From positions 6,944,001 through 7,008,000 of the forward strand of contig NZ_JADOTY010000001.1 of assembly GCF_015751785.1 (NCBI RefSeq): a stretch of DNA of 64,000 bases, given 5' to 3'. The position numbers were made by a program, and so were the translations under genes. Positions 41,901-49,777 of the stretch are shown one piece after another. The notes beneath the pieces were generated by a model. The model made no database searches and was not told where the DNA came from. It was given only the letters and a program-made list of their open reading frames with translations. Positions within the stretch are counted from its first letter, which is position 1. Each line of letters opens with the position of its first letter. Source of the DNA: Micromonospora vinacea. GTDB lineage: Bacteria; Actinomycetota; Actinomycetes; Mycobacteriales; Micromonosporaceae.

Positions 41901-44900
41901 GAGTGGTCTCCGACAGCTTCTTGCCGGTGAGCTTGTTGCGCAGATCCCACTGCAGCACGTAGTCGGTGCGCTTGTTCCCGTCCGTCGACGACGGCGGGGT
42001 CTTCACCTGCGCGGCCACATCGACCGTGCCGCCGGCCGGGACGCTCTTCGGCAGCGCCGTCTTCAACTCGAAGGTGGCGTCCGCGCCGTCGGTGATCCCG
42101 TCGGGCCGCTTCCAGTCGTACGCCAGCTCCCAGTCGGTCGGGTTCCACGCCGCCAGGGTCGGGTTCGACAGGGTCATCGGCACCGTGTACGTGGCGTTCG
42201 GCGTCGTCAACGCCGGCGTCGAGGCCGCGTAGTAGGTCGACTCGGCATTCTGCTCGAGGTAGGTCACCTCCAGCGTCGGGCGCAGCAACGGCTCCTGCGC
42301 CTCGGACGACAGCAGCATCGCCCGCGCGGTCTGGTTCACCTCGTCGCGCTGACGCAGCAGCAGACCGTTGTTGCTGGTCGGGGTGGTCACCCAGCCCTTA
42401 ACCGCAGCGGTGATGTCCCAACTCGCCCACTCCGGGTCGTTGGTGAAACCGGTGGTACCCGCCTTCCAGGTGGTGTCGTAGTCACCACCCGCCGTGGTCC
42501 ACGCGTTGACACCGTCGTAGGTGTTCCAGGTCGCCTTCGTCTCGGTGAACGCCCGCTTGAGCTTGTAGACGTCCACGTACTCGTCGGTGTCCGTACCCGG
42601 GAACAGCGACGTGTTGTACAGGCGCAGGTCGGCGTCGACGACCTGGGCGTCGGTCGGGATCCCGGTCAGCGTCGGGAACTTCACCAAACCGTGGGTGTCG
42701 CCGTAGTAGGGCGAGTTGTTGCCCGGGCTGACGTACGGGTCACCGTCGTAGACGTCCACGTTCTCCGTCGGCCGGCTCTGCGCCAGCGTGGTGTCCGTGG
42801 TGCCCGTGCGGTAGATCCGGGTGATCTGACCCGCCTTCGGCAGGATCGCCGACTGCGTCGGACCCGCGATCAGCCGCCCGTCCTTGGTCTTGACCGCGAC
42901 CATGTAGTAGTAGAACTTCCGCGCCAACGGGTCGGTGTTGTCCGCCGGCGTGGGGACCGCGGTGGTGTCCTGGTAGGTGCGGGTCGTGCTGGAGACCGGC
43001 GCGACCAGGGTGGCCGCCGACGGCGTGTACTCCTGGAAGATGCTGCGGTGCACCTGGTACTCGGCGATGTCCGTGCCCGGGTAGGCCGGCCAGTCCAGCA
43101 CCGCACCGGTCGAGGTGATCGTGGTCGGCGGGTTCACCGCGATACCCGGGGTACCCCAGGTGACCACCAGCTTCGGCAGGTTGTAGTCCCGCCGCGCATT
43201 GTTGTACGCGAACTCCGACGCCTCGAAGATCGGGCCGCCGCGGCCCTTCTTCGCCTCGTCGACCGCCTTGACCATGAAGCCGTAGTTCGGCTGGGACTTG
43301 TTGACCCACTCCTGCACGGCGTTGCGGACCGGGAACGAGCTCCAGACGTTGGAGACCGCGGCCTTCTTGGTGGTCACGCCCCAGCGGGTGAAGCGGACCG
43401 CGTCCGCGATCACCGACTTGCCGAGCACGTCGCCGAGGACGACCTTGCCGGTGGTGCCGGCGACGAACGGGTGTACGCCGAGGGTCTTCCACTCACCGAG
43501 ACCGCTGCCGGTCTGGTCGACGTTGTAGGTCTTGGACCCGCCGTTGTAGTAGACCGTGTAAGGGGCGTTGGTCGGCCGGTCCGCCTCGGAGACGTAGTGG
43601 ACCTCGACCTGGTAGTCACCCGACTCGGTGATGGTCGGCACCCAGGTGTGGGTGTTCCCGGCAGTGGTGTCGCTGTTGTAGCGGTAGTCGCCGTTGATCG
43701 CCAGCGGCGTCAGCTCGGCGTTGGCCGAGTACGGCCAGGTGCCGCTGATCGACGTGCCGGAGTCACCGTCGTCCTTGGTGACCATGTTGCCGGCCGGCTG
43801 TGCGGCCATGTTGGCGTTCATGTTCGACCAGTTCGCGGTGCTGTCCGTCCACGGCTGGGTGACCCGCCGGGCCTCCATCGCCACGTCGAAGCCCCACGCG
43901 TGATGGGTCTGCGAGTAGTACATGTCCAGCCGCGCGTCGTCGATCGGCGTGTTCGCCGGGACCGAACTGACGTCGAACTTGACCAGGGACCGCCACGACT
44001 GAGAGGCGTCCGTGCCCACCTTCAGCTGGTAGGTGTCGTTGTAGTTCGTGGTGGTGGCGCCGGAGTAGATCGCGACGTCCTGCGCGTCGGTCGGCACCGG
44101 CTGCACCTTGATGGTCGGGTCGACGACCACCGGGTACACCCGCGCCGAGTCCGCCAGCCAGCCCGCGTCGGGGGTGACGGTGACCGTCGTGGTGGCACCG
44201 GACTGCGTCACCTTCTGGGTGACCTTGTCGCTCCACACCTTGCCGTGCGGCGAGGCCTTGTCGTCCTTGTCGTCGAACATGAACGGCGCGGGCATCTCGA
44301 AGTACGTCCGGCCGCCGTCGCGGCCGACGAACGCGATCGAGCCGTCCTCGCGCTGCTGCGCGACCAGCCCCGCGGTGTCCAGCGTGAACGTGTAGGACAC
44401 CGGCGCGGCCGGGGCCTTACGCAGGACGATCTTCTCCTTGAGCGCGGTCGACGTGACGTCGTAGACCACGTCCGCGCCACCGGCCACGCCGGGGTAGGTC
44501 ACCGTCGAGCCGGACACCTTCGGCGTGACCGCCTGCGGCGCGCCCGCCAGCCCCAGCTCGATGCTGCGGCCGTCCTGCTCGAACCGGGCCAGCTCATCCG
44601 AGCTGTCCCCGAAGAGGCTGGTGAAGGCGTTCGTGCGGTTGCCCTGGACGTAGCCCTTGTCGTTGGTCGGCCGGATGGTGGTGTCGATGGGCTGGTAGCG
44701 GCCCTTCGAGTCCTTGTAGTGCACCGGCACCGCGGAGATCTCCGCCTGGGTGCGCCCGTCGGACAGCTGGTAGGTCTTGCCGTTCGCCGTACGCTTGCCG
44801 GTCAGCTCCTTGACCCGCTTCTGCGCCGGCCACGCCTTGCCCGCCGGCGTGTTCTCCTGCACCGACAGCCCGGCGCTGATGACCTCCGGCCTGGGCCGGT

Positions 44901-45084
44901 CCGGCCCGTCGCCGACCAACCCGCGGGCGGCGCCCCCGAGCCGGTCGAGCAGACCCTTTCCGTCGTCGTCGGCGCTCGCGGCGCCTTCCGGTCTCTGTTC
45001 GGACAGGACCTGCGTCCCGCCCAGGGTGGCCGCCAGGGCCACCACCAGGGCCGCGATCAGCGGTCCCCGTAGCTTCCTTCTCAC
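35986..45084 (-). CDS. Giant secreted Rhs polymorphic toxin with Hint domain (3032 aa)
   Basis: A 3032-residue secreted polymorphic toxin. GTG start (complement of 45082-45084) preceded by GGAGGG, then a signal peptide (RRKLRGPLIAALVVALAATL). The N-terminal third has two DNRLRE-type adhesion regions (from about 340 and 765) and a golvesin/CBM-like domain (about 470-555). YD/RHS repeats run from about 1180 to 2560, interrupted by a second golvesin-like domain (about 2005-2130). The RHS core ends YDMGFRNYDPGLNRFLTRDT (about 2570). A Hint domain follows (about 2738-2890; SFVPGTKVVMADGS, TSTDAHLVWLPD, ending PLLVHNN). The last 141 residues are the variable tip. It contains TDAEQIMLNAV and SRIPCG, then NCGGRI, which resembles a deaminase active site with Asp in place of the first His/Cys. 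The tip call is tentative; the rest is firm. Confidence 0.92.
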   Translation of the reverse strand: MRRKLRGPLIAALVVALAATLGGTQVLSEQRPEGAASADDDGKGLLDRLGGAARGLVGDGPDRPRPEVISAGLSVQENTPAGKAWPAQKRVKELTGKRTANGKTYQLSDGRTQAEISAVPVHYKDSKGRYQPIDTTIRPTNDKGYVQGNRTNAFTSLFGDSSDELARFEQDGRSIELGLAGAPQAVTPKVSGSTVTYPGVAGGADVVYDVTSTALKEKIVLRKAPAAPVSYTFTLDTAGLVAQQREDGSIAFVGRDGGRTYFEMPAPFMFDDKDDKASPHGKVWSDKVTQKVTQSGATTTVTVTPDAGWLADSARVYPVVVDPTIKVQPVPTDAQDVAIYSGATTTNYNDTYQLKVGTDASQSWRSLVKFDVSSVPANTPIDDARLDMYYSQTHHAWGFDVAMEARRVTQPWTDSTANWSNMNANMAAQPAGNMVTKDDGDSGTSISGTWPYSANAELTPLAINGDYRYNSDTTAGNTHTWVPTITESGDYQVEVHYVSEADRPTNAPYTVYYNGGSKTYNVDQTGSGLGEWKTLGVHPFVAGTTGKVVLGDVLGKSVIADAVRFTRWGVTTKKAAVSNVWSSFPVRNAVQEWVNKSQPNYGFMVKAVDEAKKGRGGPIFEASEFAYNNARRDYNLPKLVVTWGTPGIAVNPPTTITSTGAVLDWPAYPGTDIAEYQVHRSIFQEYTPSAATLVAPVSSTTRTYQDTTAVPTPADNTDPLARKFYYYMVAVKTKDGRLIAGPTQSAILPKAGQITRIYRTGTTDTTLAQSRPTENVDVYDGDPYVSPGNNSPYYGDTHGLVKFPTLTGIPTDAQVVDADLRLYNTSLFPGTDTDEYVDVYKLKRAFTETKATWNTYDGVNAWTTAGGDYDTTWKAGTTGFTNDPEWASWDITAAVKGWVTTPTSNNGLLLRQRDEVNQTARAMLLSSEAQEPLLRPTLEVTYLEQNAESTYYAASTPALTTPNATYTVPMTLSNPTLAAWNPTDWELAYDWKRPDGITDGADATFELKTALPKSVPAGGTVDVAAQVKTPPSSTDGNKRTDYVLQWDLRNKLTGKKLSETTPAIQPLPQNVAVEEPTSDQLGLEKFYSYAGKNTGAGGSLMNNLYSGNTVWSYNAINNPSRGLSTFVRLAYNSLDTSDSVAGFGWSLQASSLMRLGTPLDFHPNPNPTKVTLTDGDGTSHWFTWDAAANEWKSPKGVHLYLQKYSSVDCKPNVQEPKAWVLTRPDRTQFFYDCEGFLSSIVDNNQNEMRFVYEERKSNNKPTKFLKYILDATGRQTLTVEYFAKGQTYDYIDDVTWTRKTGTGLTNPKIIDHISAITDISGRKLSFAYTDKGLLGELIDGAGSTDGAPKTFKFAYDMTQGNKNVKLVKTTDPRGNATNLVYNYPQAGDDPKWHWTTKSYTDRLGYLTQFGYVDPDGPQGNNINATVTDAENHATAYQLDGYGRAYQTTNAKNETTKFGWDDDHNVVRLEEANSAVSTWAYDAKTGYPTLVKDAEAVKNGWPGTALTYQRQLNGYVAEVVSKTSSEGRKWTFTYTAEGDVETVTDPVGNTTATAGDYTSTSTYDEWGQLLTAKDANGNTTKYGPFHPSGYPTTIEDPGPGFSYFTYDDRGNTLEVKNGKNAKVTQAYDTFGRPKAKVEPMDAANNRFITTKAPVYDANDNITTAYAANGAESTSVYDKADQVTESYAPKDVATDPERKSTTTYDKVGNVLTATEPQGNLTSTVGDYTTTTKYDAIYQPIEVTNGLGQKVVSEYDNVGNVTVLYDAKKTASAADDYTSKFDYDWNHRVVKTTDAVGKFTTARYDKDGLTLGTTDADGNESLATYDARGALVESKVPHKKDASGNNVYRTSKYEYDQVGNQTKAITPRGVDTADDADDFAVVTVYDALNRKKEEWSSYDKDDSRYNTPDKTFYTYDEIGNLKKVSAPPSEGQSVRNDTEYTYYDNGLTKTSKDPWDIVNSYDYNDLGQQTKNTLSSAGGSTTRTMTWEYYQSGNEKGRSEDGLPVGKDVVLVDNSDSNNTASQGSWTSGAATGNYGYDVATAPAGSGSAQFNWQLNIPRDGSYEVFVRHPQVSGAATDAKFTITHSGGSVVKTVNQTQNTGSWISLGSYPFVEDGVQKITVTDQATGKVLADAVKLVRDNAGDVDNEKKEFTYKYNPNGMLVEVKDLSPGAKVDRYDIAYDQLSQISSVKEFVGTATEPKNTTALTYDDNGNPLTSTHDLTWSKIEYDARDMVAKVTNADSPTAGNQQISTFTYTARGQMLKQTKPNGNTVDFEYYLDGATKHQLEKTSGGATVAEHTLEYQANGHPSRDVLKLMNADNGSDYIDNTYVFNYDPQDRIAKLDKTGDSTSTETYVYDANGNTVSQTVAGTTSTSKYDRNRLHSTTTGGVTETYNYDPLGRLDTVSVGGERAQKYYYDGFDRTAKTTAGVGATAKSTTYVYDPFDRTVSQTADGKTTLFTYLGMDNQVLREEIAGKAEKSYQYAPWGQQLTQIKHKDDGSREYSQFIYRPRGDVIGITKEDGKTRATYGYTAYGSDDESQFTGVDKPGAQPEGEEPYNAFRFNASRWDAGSGTYDMGFRNYDPGLNRFLTRDTYGGAMADMGLAMDPFTGNRYSFAGGNPVSFIELDGHLFGMSWSDIGHAALDVAGMVPVIGEVADVANGIWYAAEGNYVDAALSMASAIPLAGNAVAAAKLAKTGKKIADGIDTAKDLEKGVEATVDGQKALPTNTPSAKPNEPSAPSCRVPPRPNSFVPGTKVVMADGSSKVIEELKVGDRVLATDVETGQNQDRVVTNARSVEGKKTFVTFTVDLDGKDGSKTGSITSTDAHLVWLPDAGVWAKAEQLKPGMWLQTAAGTWVQITAVKQTVRHERVHNLTVDGVHSYYVVANGTPLLVHNNSCKTDAELQADADAIAKTWQTRYGDRAYNGTTVSTGHLNGELVYTVNRNNTNPDARALAEKLGYRRVSGADLRGPNQTDAEQIMLNAVDKGKVGSDGRIATSRIPCGLVRPTGKPGQNCGGRIGSGKYPNIRVVGRWGAGVG

Positions 45085-45190
45085 CCGTTACCCTCCGGTC
45101 AAGGGCCAATACGTCGGGTAGAAGCTAGGGAGAGGACATACACCGACAGCTATCGTCCGGCTATCTCGCGACGGTATCGGCGGCCGGGCC
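45085..45190 (-). promoter_or_regulatory. Rhs upstream region and island edge
   Basis: This interval must hold the Rhs promoter and ribosome site (GGAGGG). It ends where similarity to the VOC gene begins, so it marks the right edge of the Rhs island. No clear operator is seen. Confidence 0.4.
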
Positions 45191-45362
45191 CGTTTCAAGG
45201 ATCTCTGCCTCGACGCCGCGGACCCGCTCGCGCTCGGTGGCACTGATCACGGCTGGCGCGACGCTGCCGCAAGAACCGCTCGACCAGGCGCACTGGTGGT
45301 GGGTGCTGGCCGACCCCGAGGGCAACGAGTTCTGCGCCTTCGCACCACGCCCCACCGGGTGA
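45191..45362 (+). pseudogene. VOC protein gene copy 2, internally deleted
   Basis: CGTTTCAAGGATCTCTGCCT and the next codons encode FKDLCLDAADPLALGG, equal to the start of the VOC gene at 26073, but the ATG is gone. The sequence then jumps to the last 40 codons (GALITAGATLPQEPLDQ-like, then WWWVLADPEGNEFCAFAPRP) with a frame change at the junction. About 500 bp are missing. Confidence 0.88.
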
Positions 45363-45547
45363 ACGACCGACTACCCAGCGCGGGCGGCGTCGGCTAGCGT
45401 TTTCCTAGCGCCGTAGCCGGCGCGTTCGCCGCCGCCGTCGACACGCCTCCGGCCGACCCATGCCTGCCCGATCGGTTGGTAATCGCGGGAACGTCCCACC
45501 GCCGCTGCCCCGGTTCGGCAGGATCGTCCCAACGAGGAGGTGCCGTC

Positions 45548-45979
45548 GTGCAGGACACCCGCGCTCTCGCCCTGACGTTCGAGGTGAGCGGCCTGCCACC
45601 GGTCAAGACCGAAGCGTTGTCCATCTTCGCCGCCGGGCATCGGCAGGCGACGAGGGTCCGCACCCTGCTCCAGGCCGCCCTCGCCGCGGCCCAACGCACC
45701 GGCTGGACGCCGTTGCCCGGGCCGATCGAGGTGGACCTGGTGTTGCGCTGCCCGCCCGGGCACCGTACGTCCGACGCCAGCACCCTGCTCGGCGGCGTCT
45801 GCGCGGTGTTGCAGGACAAGAAGCGGGTGTCGACCATCGGCCTCGCCCACCTCGGCGTCCTGGTGGACGTCGCCCTGTACGACGACGACCGGCAGATCCG
45901 CCGGTTGTCGTACCACGAGGAACCGGCGGAGGACTTCTCGTACCAGGTGCGGGTCGCCGCCGTACCGGCCGGGGTTTGA
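45548..45979 (+). CDS. RusA-like endodeoxyribonuclease-fold protein
   Basis: A 143-residue protein from the GTG at 45548. The pattern FEVSGLPPVKTEALSIFAAG, then a helix, PIEVDLVLRCPP, DASTLLGGVCAVLQDKKRV and ALYDDDRQIRRLSY resembles RusA (Holliday junction resolvase fold). RusA uses a set of Asp residues; Asp in SDAS and the DDD cluster are here. The usual Asn-Lys motif is not clear, so activity is uncertain. Its counterpart is missing from the related locus at 26786-27076. The gene precedes a 90-residue protein with a 47-bp gap. Confidence 0.65.
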   Translation: MQDTRALALTFEVSGLPPVKTEALSIFAAGHRQATRVRTLLQAALAAAQRTGWTPLPGPIEVDLVLRCPPGHRTSDASTLLGGVCAVLQDKKRVSTIGLAHLGVLVDVALYDDDRQIRRLSYHEEPAEDFSYQVRVAAVPAGV

Positions 45980-46026
45980 CCGACGTCCGCGGTGGGGTAC
46001 CGCGGACGCCGACGAAGGGAGCACCG

Positions 46027-46299
46027 ATGTCGGAGCCACATGTCACGCTCGACCCCCGCGGGCTCGATCCTGTGCAGCAGAAGCTGCGCGGCCCGCTGGA
46101 GGAGCAGCTGACCTCGGCGCTTCAGGCCGCCACCGACCGGGTCCGCGCCGGCTACGCCGGCGAACCGGTCGAGCAGGTCTGCCAGCGACTGTTGGAGGAG
46201 ACCCGCTCCGGGTTGCACCCCGACATCGCTGCCGGGTTCAACCCGGACATGGACGAGTTCTGCCGGGTGGCGGTGTCGATCGTCCGACGCGAGGGCTGA
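46027..46299 (+). CDS. Conserved hypothetical protein (90 aa) after the RusA-like gene
   Basis: A small helical protein (TLDPRGLDPVQQKLRGPLEE, VCQRLLEETRSG, FNPDMDEFCRVAV). Unrecognised function. The first locus keeps only its last third, out of frame. Its steady position after the RusA-like gene suggests they work together, but nothing more can be said. Confidence 0.65.
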   Translation: MSEPHVTLDPRGLDPVQQKLRGPLEEQLTSALQAATDRVRAGYAGEPVEQVCQRLLEETRSGLHPDIAAGFNPDMDEFCRVAVSIVRREG

Positions 46300-46312
46300 G
46301 CCGCCACGCTTC

Positions 46313-47098
46313 TCAGTATCGGCTGAGCTGGGCGTACGGGCTGAGCACGATGCGCGGTGACAGCGCCGGGTCCAGCCAGTTGAGCACGTCGACCAGGTGA
46401 TCGTGGGCGAGCGAGACGCAGCCGGCGGTGGCGTTGCCGGCGGTGGTGCTGAACTGGTGCAGGAAGATCCCGCTGCCCGCGTTCGGCACCGGCTTCGCCA
46501 CGTTCGGCGGCATGTTGTAGGTGATCACCGCGAAGTGCGTGTACGCGGGAACCTCCTGCCACAGCGCCTCGCTGGCCCCGCCCGGGTTGGTGGCACTGTG
46601 CTGGAAGGTGTTGTACAGCGCGGACGACGGGTTCTCGTTCCACCAGTCACCGCTGACCAGCCGGTGGTAGGGGAACCGCACGCCCGGGTTGGCGGCGATG
46701 CCGTACATGGTGGGGCCGATCGAGTAGACGCCGGTCGGGGTGGTCGGCACACCCTCCACGTGGTTGTCGCTGAAGCCCTTCGAGCCGATCCGGGCGGGCA
46801 ACTTCGCCGCGGCCGGCTGCCAGCCGTTGCGGACCCGCACGTACGCCTCCAGCGTGGCGTAGGTGGTGGTGTAGCTGGTGGCGCCGACGATGATCACCTG
46901 CTTCGTCTCCGCCGGCAGCGTCCGCAGTTCACTGGCGCGGTTGTGGAGCGGCAGCGCCGACCGGGGGCCGGGCACCGGGGCAATGCCCCAGGTCGGGCGC
47001 AGCGGCCCGCTCGCACCGAGTGCGGGTGCGGCCGGGGTGAGCACCGCCGGGGCGGCCAGACCTGCCGCCGCGCCGAGCAAAAGGGACCTGCGCTTCAT
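46313..47098 (-). CDS. Secreted L,D-transpeptidase-family (YkuD-like) protein
   Basis: A 261-residue exported protein: KRRSLLLGAAAGLAAPAVLT is a signal peptide with a Tat-like twin Arg. The YkuD-type active site is GIFLHQFS followed by NATAGCVSLAHDHL, with His and the nucleophile Cys in place, and the upstream PTGVYSIGP segment is usual. Such enzymes form 3-3 peptidoglycan crosslinks or attach proteins to the wall; many actinobacterial members of this shorter type are unassigned. Confidence 0.82.
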   Translation of the reverse strand: MKRRSLLLGAAAGLAAPAVLTPAAPALGASGPLRPTWGIAPVPGPRSALPLHNRASELRTLPAETKQVIIVGATSYTTTYATLEAYVRVRNGWQPAAAKLPARIGSKGFSDNHVEGVPTTPTGVYSIGPTMYGIAANPGVRFPYHRLVSGDWWNENPSSALYNTFQHSATNPGGASEALWQEVPAYTHFAVITYNMPPNVAKPVPNAGSGIFLHQFSTTAGNATAGCVSLAHDHLVDVLNWLDPALSPRIVLSPYAQLSRY

Positions 47099-47515
47099 GC
47101 CGCCATCCTGACAGTCGATCTGGCGAGCGGTCTGCCCCGCTCGCCACGGTTGAACGATTCGCCGGCCGGGTCAGGACCGGGTCCGCAACTACCCGGCCCT
47201 GACCCTCGGCCGTCCGACAGGGAAGCGGACAGCTCCGGCACCCCGCGGCGCGGGCGTGGCACGTGACGCCGCACGCCGGAACGGGGTGGGCCAGCCACTC
47301 CGTCAGCACTCAGCTCCACGGTGCTCATCCGCCGAACGCCGACGCGCCCCCCGACCCACCCCGAAAGGCCGCGAGCGCCGGACCAGGCTAGGTGGGCTCC
47401 GGTCGACCGGACAAGCCGCGTCGGACCGTCGGAGGCAGGAGTGATGCCACGGGGAAAAACAGGCATCTCGGCGTAACGCGACCATGATCGCCGACGCTGT
47501 TTGGCTTCGGTACGG
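47099..47515. other. Intergenic region, no gene seen
   Basis: This 417-bp gap lies between two minus-strand genes. Open frames have shadow-like composition. It presumably holds the promoter of the L,D-transpeptidase gene and the end of the HAD transcript; no clear hairpin was found. Confidence 0.5.
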
Positions 47516-48226
47516 TCAGAAGTGCCGCAGCAGGTCCCGGAACGCGGCGAGCCGCAGCACCGCGTCGTCGGTCGGGTCCAGCTCGTCGTCCTCCAGCACC
47601 CAGGTGTTCGCGTTCGGAATGAACACCGCGTTCAACCCGGCCGCCCGGGCCGGCAGGATGTCGGACTTCGGGGAGTTGCCGATCATCCACGCGTCGGCCG
47701 GCGCGAAGTCGTGCTCCCGAGTGAGCCACCGGTACGTGTCGACGTTCTTCTCGGGGACGATGTGCGCGGCCCCGAAGTGGTGCAGCAGGCCGCAGGCGTC
47801 CAGCTTGCGCTGCTGCTCCTCCTGGTCGCCCTTGGTCAGCAGCAACAGCTCGTGCCGGCCGGCCAGCTCGTCGAGCGCGTCGGCCACCCCGGGCATCAGC
47901 TCCACCCGGTGCTCGACCAGGGCCACCGCCAGCCGGTCGATCTCCTGGCGTTCGGCGTCGGTGGCCGGCCGCTCCCGCAACCGCTCCAGGCACTCCGCCA
48001 GGCTGCGCAGGAAGACCTTGCTGCCGTACCCGTGCGCCACCGCGTTGGCCCGCTCGATGTCGTCGAGGACGGCCCGCAGCTCGGCCCGGTCCAGGGTGGG
48101 GTGGTCCAGCCAGCCCAGGAAGTCGTCGATCACCCGCTCGAAGACGACGTTGTTCTCCCACAACGTGTCGTCCGCATCGAAGATCAAAACCTGCGCCTGC
48201 CGCCGCGCCGCCACGTCGACCGTCAT
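47516..48226 (-). CDS. HAD-superfamily hydrolase
   Basis: A 236-residue haloacid-dehalogenase-type phosphatase. Motif I is FDADDTLWENN, motif II LLTKGD, motif III Lys in VPEKN, and motif IV GNSPKSDILPA. Helical cap region between motifs I and II. Close in pattern to the YjjG/PynA nucleotidase and general HAD-IA groups; substrate unknown. Start is the ATG complementary to 48224-48226. Confidence 0.9.
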   Translation of the reverse strand: MTVDVAARRQAQVLIFDADDTLWENNVVFERVIDDFLGWLDHPTLDRAELRAVLDDIERANAVAHGYGSKVFLRSLAECLERLRERPATDAERQEIDRLAVALVEHRVELMPGVADALDELAGRHELLLLTKGDQEEQQRKLDACGLLHHFGAAHIVPEKNVDTYRWLTREHDFAPADAWMIGNSPKSDILPARAAGLNAVFIPNANTWVLEDDELDPTDDAVLRLAAFRDLLRHF

Positions 48227-48400
48227 GCGATCCCCTCCCCCATACCACCGACTGAAAGACCGAGGGACAGGATAGGTGGGACACGATTTGAGATCTTCCG
48301 GATTTTCGTGAACCGTTCCGTCGCGGCCCGTCGTCGTGCGAATGCGACACCCATGATGATTTCCGCCCGACAGCTCGGGACGGCTCTTGAGGAGTACGGC

Positions 48401-48997
48401 ATGGTCACCATGAAGTGGATCATCGGCGCGGCGGTGCTGGTCTGCACCAGCGCGCTGGTGGGATGCCAGGGCGGTGCCGACAAGCCGGCGGGCACGCCGA
48501 CGGCAGCGGCTCCAGCCACCTCGGCAGCTGCGGCGACCGACCCACTGCTGTCGGGCAAGCGCGAGGTCACGATCACCAGGGTGCAGGGTTCCGGGGAGGC
48601 CCTGGAGATCAGCGGGCGGCTCGAGGAGGGCGGCGACACCGGCGGTCGCACCCTGTTCGTGCCGACGCCGATCGGCGGCGACCGGTACGTGATCAAGGCA
48701 TTCGGCGTGAAGGACGACCACCCCGCCAACGACGACCCCTCCTGCTGGCAGGTGAACGGCCTGGACATCGAGCCCGAACTGACCATCGGCGCGGTCGTCT
48801 GCGACCCGGACGACCCGATCCAGCGGTTCACCATCATCGCCAAGGGCGACGGCACGTACGCGATCGGCAGTGAGACCCGATACCTCCAGCACCTCCCCGG
48901 CAACGGCCTGATCCTCAAGGAGTTGGGCAACGCCAAGCTGAACACCACGTTCCGGTTCACCGACAAGGGTCCGGCCGACCGCCAGCCCATCAACTGA
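48401..48997 (+). CDS. Secreted lipoprotein of unknown function
   Basis: A 198-residue protein with a lipoprotein signal (KWIIGAAVLVCTSALVGC, lipobox LVGC, Cys22), a Thr/Ala/Pro linker, and a strand-rich body containing two Cys pairs' worth of residues (PSCWQVNGLDIE and VVCDPDDP). The ATG at 48401 follows TTGAGGAG. No family recognised. It faces the HAD gene divergently across 174 bp. Confidence 0.75.
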   Translation: MVTMKWIIGAAVLVCTSALVGCQGGADKPAGTPTAAAPATSAAAATDPLLSGKREVTITRVQGSGEALEISGRLEEGGDTGGRTLFVPTPIGGDRYVIKAFGVKDDHPANDDPSCWQVNGLDIEPELTIGAVVCDPDDPIQRFTIIAKGDGTYAIGSETRYLQHLPGNGLILKELGNAKLNTTFRFTDKGPADRQPIN

Positions 48998-49021
48998 CCA
49001 CGATCGAGGGCGGCGGCGCGG

Positions 49022-49600
49022 TCACGGCCACCGCAGCAGCCGTTGCGCGATCAACGCTTCGCGGTCCTCCTGCCCCTCGGGTCGCAGCCGGCCACCGCGG
49101 GTGAGCATCACCACGCCGTGCAGCAGGCTCCACCCCACCTCGGCGAGGGTGTCCGGGTCCCGGCCCTCGGCCAGCGGGGTCAGGGCCGCCCGCAGTTCGG
49201 CGAAGACCGCCCGCGGCGCGGCCGGCACGCCATCCACGCCGAGCGCCAGGTCGGGGGTCAGCGCGAGCATCGCGTCATAGACCTCGGGATTGGTGTACGC
49301 GAAGTCGAGGTACGCGGTCGCGACCGCCGGCCAGACCCCCTCGGGGCTGCCGGCGGTCTCGGCGTGCGCCTCGGCGAGATCGGCGGCCAGGTCGGCGAAG
49401 GCGCACACCGCGACGGCGGCGATCAGCGCCTCCAGATCGGCGAAGTGCCGATAGATGTCGCCCATGTCGATCCCGGTTCGTTCGGCGAGCCGTCGGGTGG
49501 TCACACCCGTCCAGCCCTCCGACTCGGCCAACTCTCGCGCGACGGTGACGATGAGGTCACGCCGGTCCTGTTCAGTGGCCTTCTCGTCAGGTCCGGGCAC
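49022..49600 (-). CDS. TetR-family regulator
   Basis: A 192-residue repressor-type protein: N-terminal helix-turn-helix (LAERTGIDMGDIYRHFADLE) and a TetR_C-like ligand domain (WPAVATAYLDFAYTNPEVYD). The start is the GTG complementary to 49598-49600 or the GTG six bases earlier. It is divergent from ltrA, 177 bp away, and may control it. Confidence 0.85.
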   Translation of the reverse strand: MPGPDEKATEQDRRDLIVTVARELAESEGWTGVTTRRLAERTGIDMGDIYRHFADLEALIAAVAVCAFADLAADLAEAHAETAGSPEGVWPAVATAYLDFAYTNPEVYDAMLALTPDLALGVDGVPAAPRAVFAELRAALTPLAEGRDPDTLAEVGWSLLHGVVMLTRGGRLRPEGQEDREALIAQRLLRWP

Positions 49601-49777
49601 GCCCACGAGCGTAAGGGCGTACACCTGCCGTAGCGGCCGGGTGACGGATTGGTGACTCTTGTGGCGGGCCCGCCCTCTCCTCCACGTGCCACAGCCGCCC
49701 TCTGGCTCGTTAGGTGAGGAGATCACCGCGACGGGAGGGCACGTGGCCGTTCGGCGACACCGGCGCGTGGCGAGCCG

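Noticed and set aside
35818..45072. A 3084-codon open frame on the plus strand opposite the Rhs gene
   Set aside because: It mirrors the Rhs codons: the high-GC third positions and the absence of TTA/CTA/TCA-type codons on the sense strand keep the antisense frame open. It lacks domains and is rich in Val/Arg/Gly/Leu, as shadow frames are.
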